Shown: positions 1-5,163 of the stretch, piece by piece
Layout of the letters: the number at the start of each line of letters is the position of its first letter
Numbering within the stretch: the first letter of the stretch is position 1
Source of the DNA: UBA6264 sp964531505
Lineage (GTDB): Bacteria > Patescibacteriota > Patescibacteriia > UBA2591 > UBA6264
Assembly (NCBI GenBank): GCA_964531505.1
Contig: CAZHDT010000018.1
Coordinates: 1-13,167, forward strand
DNA length: 13,167 nt
Reading direction: 5' to 3'
Program-made: the position numbers and the translations under genes
Notes under the pieces: generated by a model
What the model was told of the DNA's origin: nothing
The model's input: only the letters and a program-made list of their open reading frames with translations
Databases searched by the model: none

Positions 1-161
1 AGAAAAACCGCTAACATATAACAGAGATTAACTAGACTTACTTGGAGTAAATCCAATCCGCTTTTCATTAAAAAAGTGACATAAACTGCGGCGTGCAGAG
101 CCATTAATAACGCGGCGGTGGCGCTAACAACAAGGTAAATTGTAATTATTCTCTTCGGCAT
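1..161 (-). CDS. Membrane transporter N-terminus, MFS-like (partial, runs off left edge)
   Basis: An open frame starts at ATG 161-159 and stays open for 53 codons to the window edge, so only the N-terminus is visible. It begins MPKRIITIYL and continues into a hydrophobic segment (about residues 6-32), a short polar stretch with a Ser-Gly-Leu-Asp (SGLDLLQV, about 37-44) and a second hydrophobic segment. A first membrane helix, a 'GLSLxQ'-type turn and a second helix is the usual opening of Major Facilitator Superfamily carriers; this family call is an inference from a short fragment. The start is well supported by a textbook Shine-Dalgarno (166-174), the only strong one placed before a recognisable gene here. 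GC content of the fragment is about 39% by hand count, higher than its neighbours. Substrate cannot be told. Confidence 0.65.
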   Translation of the reverse strand, partial: MPKRIITIYLVVSATAALLMALHAAVYVTFLMKSGLDLLQVSLVNLCYMLAVF

Positions 162-165
162 TTTT

Positions 166-174
166 GCCTCCTTT
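166..174 (-). promoter_or_regulatory. Strong Shine-Dalgarno site of the MFS-like gene
   Basis: On the minus strand the sequence reads AAAGGAGGC, with GGAGG ending 5 nt before the ATG at 161. It fixes the start of the partial gene and contrasts with the other genes here, nearly all of which lack a recognisable site. Confidence 0.75.
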
Positions 175-260
175 GTTAATTATTTTTCGACTTTTAAAAC
201 TAATTTATCTTTTATTGATGTTTTGAATTTACATATTTTATTATTCTTTTATTTCAATTT

Positions 261-300
261 TAAAAAGCATCTAAACTTTCATTGGATTAGATGCTTTTTA
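261..300 (-). terminator. Intrinsic terminator, probably bidirectional, after the 61-residue gene
   Basis: A perfect 14-bp stem pairs 261-274 (TAAAAAGCATCTAA) with 287-300 (TTAGATGCTTTTTA) around a 12-nt loop. The T-run closes the stem on both strands, so it could stop transcription in either direction. It lies 30 bp past the stop of the 330-515 gene and separates it from the transporter gene. Confidence 0.7.
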
Positions 301-329
301 AAGTAAAAAATATTAGATTTTCTTCAAAT

Positions 330-515
330 TTATTTTTTGTCTTTCATTAGTTTTTCTTTTAATAAATAAGGAAAAATATTTTCAACAACTGTATTCATCT
401 GAGCCAAATCATGAGTGATAAATAAACAAACATCGGCCTGATTAATTTCATGACCCATAGTTTGGACATGACCAGTCCAGGAATATTTTTTAAATTGTTG
501 AAATTCTCTTTCCAT
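330..515 (-). CDS. Small hypothetical protein (61 aa)
   Basis: I do not recognise this protein. The ATG at 515-513 opens a 61-codon frame beginning MEREFQQFKKYSWTGHVQTM and ending in a lysine-rich tail. The middle (about 28-53) alternates hydrophobic and polar residues (VCLFITHDLAQM, ENIFPYLL) like a folded soluble domain; there is no signal peptide or membrane helix. Support for it being real: it has non-random composition, no competing frame, a purine-rich GAAGGG about 13 nt upstream (rather far for a ribosome site), and a good terminator 30 bp after its stop. A six-base inverted repeat (532-547, CTTCTT/AAGAAG, loop ACTT) lies just upstream and could be a leader hairpin. It could also be a decayed fragment of a longer gene. 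Confidence 0.55.
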   Translation of the reverse strand: MEREFQQFKKYSWTGHVQTMGHEINQADVCLFITHDLAQMNTVVENIFPYLLKEKLMKDKK

Positions 516-602
516 ATTTTTATTATTTTCCCTTCTTACTTAAGAAGACGTTAAAAACAATCTTTTGTTACTATAAAATTAAAAAAAATCATAAAATAAA
601 AC

Positions 603-624
603 TCCTTGCGAAAAAAAACAAGGA
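603..624 (-). terminator. Weak hairpin after uppP
   Basis: On the minus strand TCCTTG and CAAGGA (6 bp) enclose a 10-nt loop rich in T and are followed by GTTTTATTTT. It starts 20 bp after the uppP stop. The stem is short, so it is at best a weak terminator. Confidence 0.4.
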
Positions 625-643
625 AATAAAAAGTGGATTTAAA

Positions 644-1453
644 TTATAAAATAAAACTCAAAATCGCGCCCAAAAAACAAATCAAACTAAAAAATAGGGC
701 AAATTTAAAAAAATTGATTTTTTTTGACCAGTTGATTAAAATTTTTAAACTTATCATCCCAAATATAAAACTGGCGATTAAAGCCGGCCATGACTGACTT
801 GCCAAATTAGGATTTTCTAAAAATAAATAAAAACTTGAAGCTAAAACAATTGGTCCGGACATTAAATATGAAACCTTCAATATTTTTTCGGGATTTTCTT
901 CATTCAAAGATAAACTGAAAATAGTCGCTCCGGAACGGGATAAACCCGGAATAACTGCCAAACCCTGTAAAAATCCTGTTAATAAAGCGAGGTGGTCTAA
1001 TTTTATTTTTATTTTTAGATTTTTTTTGTGAAAAAACGCGGTTATCAGCAAACCTAAACCGACAACAAGCAAAAGGCTGCCCCCCAAAACCGCATTTTTA
1101 ATCATTTTATAAATCGGGTAACTTATTAATAATGAAATGACCGTGGCAATAAATAAAAAACGCAAAAGCTTTTTATTTTTAAAAGTGATAATTTCCCACC
1201 AATCTTTTCTAAAATAAACAATTACTGCTAAAAGAGTGCCTAAGTGCAAAAACAAGGCCAAATCAACAGGATTAAAACCTTTAATAAAAAAATGACTGAA
1301 TAAAGAGGAAATCCCTTCGCTGGATATNNNNNNNNNNNNNNNNNNNNNNNNNNNNNNNNNNNNNNNNNNNNNNNNNNNNNNNNNNNNNNNNNNNNNNNNN
1401 NNNNNNNNNNNNNNNNNNNNNNNNNNNTTTAATAAAAATTCATTTAAAATCAA
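644..1453 (-). CDS. uppP: Undecaprenyl-diphosphatase UppP/BacA (interrupted by assembly gap)
   Basis: UppP dephosphorylates undecaprenyl diphosphate at the membrane, recycling the lipid carrier used for peptidoglycan and other surface polymers; it also underlies bacitracin tolerance. After the gap the sequence resumes with ISSEG, the end of the family's first catalytic motif (LP-I/V-SS), then hydrophobic helices, LGTLLAVIVYFRKDWW (about 71-85 in gapped numbering) and the second signature PGLSRSGAT (169-177). Several further membrane helices follow to the C-terminus. The first glutamate-containing motif is hidden in the N run. The only frame joining both sides uses TTG at 1453-1451, but that codon sits inside a terminator-like hairpin, and the 100 N are probably a placeholder, so the start and the nominal 269 aa are unreliable; the usual family length is about 250-280. 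It is divergent from cysS. Confidence 0.9.
   Translation of the reverse strand: MILNEFLLXXXXXXXXXXXXXXXXXXXXXXXXXXXXXXXXXXISSEGISSLFSHFFIKGFNPVDLALFLHLGTLLAVIVYFRKDWWEIITFKNKKLLRFLFIATVISLLISYPIYKMIKNAVLGGSLLLVVGLGLLITAFFHKKNLKIKIKLDHLALLTGFLQGLAVIPGLSRSGATIFSLSLNEENPEKILKVSYLMSGPIVLASSFYLFLENPNLASQSWPALIASFIFGMISLKILINWSKKINFFKFALFFSLICFLGAILSFIL
1328..1427. other. Assembly gap: exactly 100 N inside uppP
   Basis: A run of exactly 100 N is a conventional placeholder for unknown gap size. Family comparison suggests the missing N-terminal piece between MILNEFLL and ISSEG should be only about 12-20 residues, so the true gap may be nearer 40-60 bases. Confidence 0.95.
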
Positions 1454-1478
1454 AAAAATTCCATTTTGGAATTTTTTT
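1452..1478. terminator. Terminator-like hairpin overlapping the apparent uppP start
   Basis: AAAAAAATTCC (1452-1462) pairs perfectly with GGAATTTTTTT (1468-1478) around a 5-nt loop, giving an 11-bp stem with symmetrical A and T tracts. On the minus strand it would lie in the 5' end of the uppP message and contains the TTG start; on the plus strand no gene precedes it. It may be a terminator, a leader structure, or mark a wrong scaffold join. Confidence 0.5.
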
Positions 1479-1482
1479 GTTT

Positions 1483-1512
1483 AGTTTATCCAACTTGATT
1501 CAAATTTATCAA
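1483..1512 (-). promoter_or_regulatory. Possible uppP promoter
   Basis: On the minus strand TTGATA (1512-1507), an 18-bp spacer and TAAACT (1488-1483) form a weak sigma-70-like pair. The predicted start, near 1476, falls at the edge of the 1452-1478 hairpin. Confidence 0.3.
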
Positions 1513-1522
1513 TCAATTCAAT

Positions 1523-1550
1523 TTGATTATTTTTTTTAATAATCTATAAT
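1523..1550 (+). promoter_or_regulatory. cysS promoter
   Basis: TTGATT (1523-1528), 16-bp spacer, TATAAT (1545-1550). Transcription would start near 1557, giving a leader of about 22 nt to the ATG at 1579. No Shine-Dalgarno is visible in that leader. Confidence 0.65.
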
Positions 1551-1578
1551 AAAGATAAAATAATAACTAAATATCAAT

Positions 1579-3006
1579 ATGTTAAAATTTTACAACACTT
1601 TAAATAGAAAAAAAGAAATTTTTAAACCATTAAATAACGAAATTGTTAATATCTACACCTGCGGTCCAACGGTTTATAATTATGCCCATATTGGAAATCT
1701 AAGCGCTTACCTTTTTGCCGATTTACTTAAAAGATATCTTAAATATTCCGGCTATAAAATAAATGATGTAATGAATATTACTGACGTGGACGATAAAACA
1801 ATTCGCTTTTCCAAAGAAAAAAATAAACCATTGAACGAATATACTTGTTTTTTTACTCAAGAAATTTTAAAAGATTTTGAAAAATTAAACATTATTATCC
1901 CCCAAAAACTTCCCAAGGCCACTGAACATGTTAAAGAAATGATTACTTTAATCCAAAAATTGCTTAATAATGGCTTAGCTTATCAAGCGGATGATAATTC
2001 TATTTATTACCGTGTTTCCGCTTTTAAAGACTATGGCAAATTTGCCAGGCTTAAAAGGGGAGAATTAAAAAACGGCGGCAGCGGACGAATTAATAATGAT
2101 GAATATAGTAAAGAAGAGGTGGCAGATTTTGTTTTATGGAAAGCTTGGACTGAAAAAGATGGAGAGATTTTTTGGGACTCCCCTTTTGGCAAGGGCCGAC
2201 CGGGTTGGCATATTGAATGTTCGGCAATGAGCATGAAATATTTAGGAGAGACCTTGGACATTCACACAGGAGGAATAGATTTAATTTTTCCCCATCATCA
2301 AAATGAAATCGCCCAAAGTGAAGGATCAACCGGAAAACAATTTGTCCGGTATTGGCTACATAGCGGTTTCTTGAATATCAATAAAGAAAAAATGTCAAAA
2401 AGCTTAGGCAATGTTTATACTTTAAAAGAAATTATGGAAAATGTTCCCAATCCTTTGGCTTTTCGTTATTTAATTTTAAGCAATCATTATCAACAAAATC
2501 TAAATTTTAATTTTGAAGCATTGCAAAGTTCTTCAAATGCTTTAAATAAAATTCATTCTTTTATTAAAAGAATTTCTGAAAAAGAAAACTCAAAAAATAA
2601 TTTAAATGAAGAAAGTGTTTTAGTTGAAAAACAAATCTCTTTAAGTAAGGAAAAATTTAAAGATTATATGGATGATAATTTAAATACTCCTAAGGCTATT
2701 GCTGACTTATTTATTTTTATTAATAAAATAAACCGTTTAGTGGATAAAGACAAAATCGGACCAATATCAGCCCGATTGATTCTAAATTTTATAAATGATG
2801 TTGACCAAATTTGGGGGTTTTTAAAACCAATAAAAAACAAAATTAGCCAAGAAATGGAAGAAAAAATAAATAATTTAATCGAAAGAAGAAACCAATATCG
2901 AAAAAATCAAGAATGGAATAAAGCCGACTTAATAAGAGAGGAATTAAAAAAAATGGGGATTACTATTAAAGATTTAGAAGAAAAAACAGTTTGGGAAACA
3001 GAATAA
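1579..3006 (+). CDS. cysS: Cysteinyl-tRNA synthetase
   Basis: Class I aminoacyl-tRNA synthetase that activates cysteine with ATP and charges tRNA-Cys in the cytoplasm. The 475 residues match the usual monomer length (about 460). Visible landmarks: TCGPTVYNYAHIGN (27-40) with the HIGH-type signature HIGN at 37-40; zinc ligands Cys28, Cys214 (in GWHIECSAM), His239 and Glu243 (in PHHQNE), with the same 25- and 29-residue spacings as E. coli Cys209/His234/Glu238; KMSKS at 271-275. The C-terminal third is the helical DALR/anticodon-binding region ending in the ADLIREELKKMGI stretch typical of CysS. The ATG at 1579 follows a promoter by 28 nt and gives the canonical N-terminus. It is transcribed alone, divergent from uppP and convergent with the flavoprotein gene (5 bp between stops). 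Confidence 0.97.
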   Translation: MLKFYNTLNRKKEIFKPLNNEIVNIYTCGPTVYNYAHIGNLSAYLFADLLKRYLKYSGYKINDVMNITDVDDKTIRFSKEKNKPLNEYTCFFTQEILKDFEKLNIIIPQKLPKATEHVKEMITLIQKLLNNGLAYQADDNSIYYRVSAFKDYGKFARLKRGELKNGGSGRINNDEYSKEEVADFVLWKAWTEKDGEIFWDSPFGKGRPGWHIECSAMSMKYLGETLDIHTGGIDLIFPHHQNEIAQSEGSTGKQFVRYWLHSGFLNINKEKMSKSLGNVYTLKEIMENVPNPLAFRYLILSNHYQQNLNFNFEALQSSSNALNKIHSFIKRISEKENSKNNLNEESVLVEKQISLSKEKFKDYMDDNLNTPKAIADLFIFINKINRLVDKDKIGPISARLILNFINDVDQIWGFLKPIKNKISQEMEEKINNLIERRNQYRKNQEWNKADLIREELKKMGITIKDLEEKTVWETE

Positions 3007-3018
3007 GAAGATTATTCT
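3000..3018. terminator. Small hairpin at the convergent stops of cysS and the flavoprotein gene
   Basis: AGAATAA (3000-3006) pairs with TTATTCT (3012-3018) across the 5-bp intergenic spacer, and TTT follows on the plus strand. The two TAA stop codons lie in opposite arms. The stem is short and AT-rich, so termination would be weak. Confidence 0.35.
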
Positions 3019-4262
3019 TTTAAAATACTTTTTCCAGCGCTTTCCCCCGCCAAATAACCAGTACTCCAACAGACTTGTAAATTATAACCTCCGGTTGGTC
3101 CATTCAGGTCAAGAATTTCCCCTGCCAAATAGAGATTGTCAATAATTTTTGACCTCATAGTTTTGGGCTCTATTTCGCTCAAATCAACCCCTCCTTTAGT
3201 AATAATCGCCCTTTCATAACCGCCCAATTTCTCTATTTCTAAGGTAAATTCTTTCAAGAGATGAAGAATTTTTTTTCTTTCTTGTTTGGTAATTAAATTT
3301 ACCCTTTTTTCAGGATCTATTTCAGAAAGATTGATGATAACCGGAATAAGCTTTTGGGGCAATAACTTATCTAAACTATTTTTAAAAATTTTATTATTTG
3401 CCTCCATAAAATCTTTTTGCAAACGTTTGTCTAGTTGAATGTAATTAAGAGCGGGTTTAAAATCTATTTTAATTTTTAAATCTTCAAACTTTTCTTCAAT
3501 TTCTTGGCTTAAATCCAAAATAATCGGGCCACTTAAACCATCTGAGGTAAAAATCGCCTCGCCGAATCTTGAATTTATTTTTTTTCCTTTTTGAAAAAGA
3601 TTAATCTCAACATTTTTCAAGCTTAAACCCTCTAATTCTTTAACTATTTTTTCTTTAACAATAATTGGAACCAAAGAAGGAAAAAGAGGCGTTATTTTAT
3701 GGCCTAAATCTTTAAGCCACTTATAACCATCACCAGTCGATCCAGTGCTTGAATAAGATTTTCCACCAGAGCATAAAATAAAGTTTTTCGCGATTATCTC
3801 CTCGCCGTTTGATAAAATAATTTTTTCAATTCTTTTTTCTTTTTTAATAATTTTTTCCACTTTTGCGCCCAATTTTATTTCATGACAAAAATCTTTTGAA
3901 TACCTCATTAAAGCTTCTAAAATTTGTTTTGAACTATCGCTAATTGGAAAAACCCTATTCCCTCTTTCTATTTTCGTTTTAACCCCATATTTCTCAAAAA
4001 AATCCATTGTTTCAGTAGGACTAAAAAGAAAAAGAGCGGAATAAAAAAATTTTCCGTTTTTACCGAATTGGTTGATAAAATCATTTAAATCTTCTTTCGC
4101 GTTTGTTAAATTGCATCTTCCTTTTCCAGTGATTAAAAGCTTTTTGCCCAAAATTTGATTTTTCTCAACGAGAATTGAACGAATGCCAATTTCTCCGGCG
4201 CGACCCGCTGCCATTAAACCGGCTGGACCGCCGCCGATAACTGCGACATCATATTTATTCAT
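3012..4262 (-). CDS. HI0933/YhiN-family FAD-dependent oxidoreductase
   Basis: NAD(P)/FAD-dependent flavoprotein of the HI0933 (YhiN) family; members bind FAD through an N-terminal Rossmann fold, but the substrate is not settled. Counting from the ATG at 4262, the protein is 416 aa and starts MNKYDVAVIGGGPAGLMAAG with the dinucleotide-binding GGGPAG at 10-15. The family signature KKLLITGKGRCNLTNA follows (about 40-55). The C-terminal GEILDLNGPTGGYNLQ (about 379-394) is the second FAD-binding block. A longer frame from 4301 exists, but its 13 extra codons overlap a near-consensus promoter (4270-4297) and precede the Rossmann strand, so the internal Met is the better start. The message would then be leaderless. 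It is convergent with cysS and lies downstream of the gap-truncated RRM gene. Confidence 0.9.
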   Translation of the reverse strand: MNKYDVAVIGGGPAGLMAAGRAGEIGIRSILVEKNQILGKKLLITGKGRCNLTNAKEDLNDFINQFGKNGKFFYSALFLFSPTETMDFFEKYGVKTKIERGNRVFPISDSSKQILEALMRYSKDFCHEIKLGAKVEKIIKKEKRIEKIILSNGEEIIAKNFILCSGGKSYSSTGSTGDGYKWLKDLGHKITPLFPSLVPIIVKEKIVKELEGLSLKNVEINLFQKGKKINSRFGEAIFTSDGLSGPIILDLSQEIEEKFEDLKIKIDFKPALNYIQLDKRLQKDFMEANNKIFKNSLDKLLPQKLIPVIINLSEIDPEKRVNLITKQERKKILHLLKEFTLEIEKLGGYERAIITKGGVDLSEIEPKTMRSKIIDNLYLAGEILDLNGPTGGYNLQVCWSTGYLAGESAGKSILKE

Positions 4263-4269
4263 AAAAATC

Positions 4270-4297
4270 ATTATATCATATAATTGATTAATTTCAA
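4270..4297 (-). promoter_or_regulatory. Promoter of the flavoprotein gene, implying a leaderless mRNA
   Basis: Minus strand: TTGAAA (4297-4292), 16-bp spacer ending in TGA, and TATAAT (4275-4270), i.e. an extended -10 (TGATATAAT). Only 7 nt separate the -10 from ATG 4262-4260, so the predicted +1 coincides with the start codon or the base before it. Confidence 0.7.
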
Positions 4298-4362
4298 ACA
4301 TTGTTTAAAATTATCTTAATTTCTATAATTGTAAATCATAACAAAATAATATTACAAAAAAT

Positions 4363-4462
4363 NNNNNNNNNNNNNNNNNNNNNNNNNNNNNNNNNNNNNN
4401 NNNNNNNNNNNNNNNNNNNNNNNNNNNNNNNNNNNNNNNNNNNNNNNNNNNNNNNNNNNNNN
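4363..4462. other. Assembly gap: exactly 100 N inside the RRM gene
   Basis: A second run of exactly 100 N, probably a placeholder. Only 36 residues of an RRM protein that usually runs to about 80-110 precede it, and the sequence on the far side does not look coding, so the real gap is probably longer than 100 bases. Confidence 0.95.
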
Positions 4463-4572
4463 TCTGTAATAACAGCCACTGATTCAACTTCTCCAGCTTG
4501 GGAAAATAAATCTTTTAAAGATTCATCTGTGGTATTGTATGATAATCCGCCGACAAATAATTTTTTTTCCAT
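4463..4572 (-). CDS. RRM-type RNA-binding protein (N-terminal part; rest lost in gap)
   Basis: The ATG at 4572-4570 opens MEKKLFVGGLSYNTTDESL, the start of an RNA recognition motif: beta-1/RNP2 is KLFVGGL (4-10), followed by helix 1 (ESLKDLFSQAG, about 17-27) and strand 2 (VESVAVIT). The RNP1 octapeptide (KGFGFV-like) must lie in the gap. Small single-RRM, glycine-rich proteins of this kind bind single-stranded RNA and are cold-induced in cyanobacteria. A frame can be read across the N run to a stop at 4336, but the residues beyond the gap (IFCNIILL) do not resemble an RRM tail, so I end the supported part at 4463. GAGAG about 7 nt before the ATG may be a weak ribosome site. It is divergent from the cold-shock gene. 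Confidence 0.85.
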
Positions 4573-4685
4573 ATAACTCTCATTATTTTTTTTAATTAAA
4601 CTTATAAGTCGACTCGTCTTATTTATACCTTAACTTAAAAATTGTTTTTTTTCTAAGAAAAATAAGAAACTTATAATGATATCTA

Positions 4686-4713
4686 ATTTTAACTTTATAA
4701 AATAAATTGTCAA
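4686..4713 (-). promoter_or_regulatory. Promoter of the RRM gene, with a long leader
   Basis: Minus strand: perfect TTGACA (4713-4708), 16-bp spacer, TAAAAT (4691-4686). Predicted start near 4680, so the leader before ATG 4572 is about 107 nt. The leader holds ATAAG...CTTAT around a GTCGAC palindrome (4600-4625 region). Confidence 0.65.
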
Positions 4714-4751
4714 GGAAAATTTGGAAAAAAACATAAACTATCAAAAAGGGC

Positions 4752-4780
4752 TTGATTAAAAATCTGTTATCTGCTATAAT
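4752..4780 (+). promoter_or_regulatory. Distal promoter P1 of the cold-shock gene, with a long leader
   Basis: TTGATT (4752-4757), 17-bp spacer, TATAAT (4775-4780) preceded by TGC, i.e. an extended -10. Predicted start near 4787, about 108 nt before the ATG at 4895. The leader contains nested inverted repeats: TTAGAT (4788-4793) with ATCTAA (4812-4817), and CTAAT (4814-4818) with ATTAG (4823-4827). These share bases, so they are mutually exclusive. Confidence 0.65.
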
Positions 4781-4880
4781 TATATTGTTAGATATTTTAA
4801 TTTTATTAGAAATCTAATGCTGATTAGTAAATTTAGAAAACATATCGTCGAATTTTTATTTATTACTACAGGTTAATTAG

Positions 4881-4886
4881 TATAAT
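4881..4886 (+). promoter_or_regulatory. Possible proximal -10 (P2) of the cold-shock gene
   Basis: A perfect TATAAT lies 8 nt before the ATG at 4895. No good -35 stands 16-18 bp upstream. If active, it would give a leaderless transcript like that of the flavoprotein gene. Confidence 0.35.
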
Positions 4887-4894
4887 TTGAACTT

Positions 4895-5095
4895 ATGCAA
4901 GGAACTATTTTAAAGTTATTAACTGACAAAAACTTCGGTTTTATTAAACGGGAAGATGAAGCAAAAGATTTGTTCTTCCACGCTAATGAATTAGTCGATG
5001 TTGAATTCAGTGAATTAGTTGAAGGTGACGCAGTAACCTTTGAAATTAAGGATACTCCAAAAGGGCCCGCGGCAGTCCAAGTAAAAAAAGCTTAA
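4895..5095 (+). CDS. Cold-shock-domain (CspA-like) nucleic-acid-binding protein
   Basis: A 66-residue protein, the usual size for a single cold-shock domain, an OB-fold that binds single-stranded RNA/DNA and acts as an RNA chaperone. RNP1 is KNFGFIKR (12-19) and RNP2 is LFFHANEL (26-33). It ends in the typical GDAVTFEI (44-51) and PKGPAAVQV strands. One departure from E. coli CspA: the 'KWF' aromatic pair before RNP1 is replaced by LKLLTDK, so a stacking tryptophan is missing; I believe this is seen in other CSD subgroups. The gene stands alone, divergent from the RRM gene, with a long-leader promoter (4752-4780), a possible leaderless one (4881), and a strong shared terminator at 5118-5147. 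It is convergent with the DEAD-box helicase gene. Confidence 0.9.
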   Translation: MQGTILKLLTDKNFGFIKREDEAKDLFFHANELVDVEFSELVEGDAVTFEIKDTPKGPAAVQVKKA

Positions 5096-5117
5096 TCCAC
5101 TTTCATCAGAATAAAAT

Positions 5118-5147
5118 CAAAAAACCGCTCTGAAAAGCGGTTTTTTG
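5118..5147. terminator. Strong bidirectional intrinsic terminator between csp and the DEAD-box gene
   Basis: CAAAAAACCGCT (5118-5129) pairs perfectly over 12 bp with AGCGGTTTTTTG (5136-5147) around loop CTGAAA. GC-rich core with T tracts on both strands; it ends the cold-shock gene (22 bp after the stop) and the helicase operon (16 bp after the stop). Confidence 0.9.
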
Positions 5148-5163
5148 ATATAAAGAATTTTTA

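Noticed and set aside
492..496. ABC exporter signature LSVGQ instead of LSGGQ (residue numbers; gene at 8965-10752) as a defect
   Set aside because: Variation at the third position is tolerated in many exporters and all other ATPase motifs, including the catalytic Glu and His, are intact.
2031..2329. Two overlapping antisense frames inside cysS
   Set aside because: They lie opposite strongly conserved CysS catalytic sequence and are shadows of its codon pattern.
4301..4576. Plus-strand frame crossing the second N run
   Set aside because: It is antisense to the RRM start and depends on an N run of arbitrary length.
4679..4795. TTAGATAT shared near the starts of both the RRM and csp transcripts
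   Set aside because: It sits at different offsets from the two predicted starts (overlapping the -10 in one, just after +1 in the other), so a common regulatory role is unlikely.
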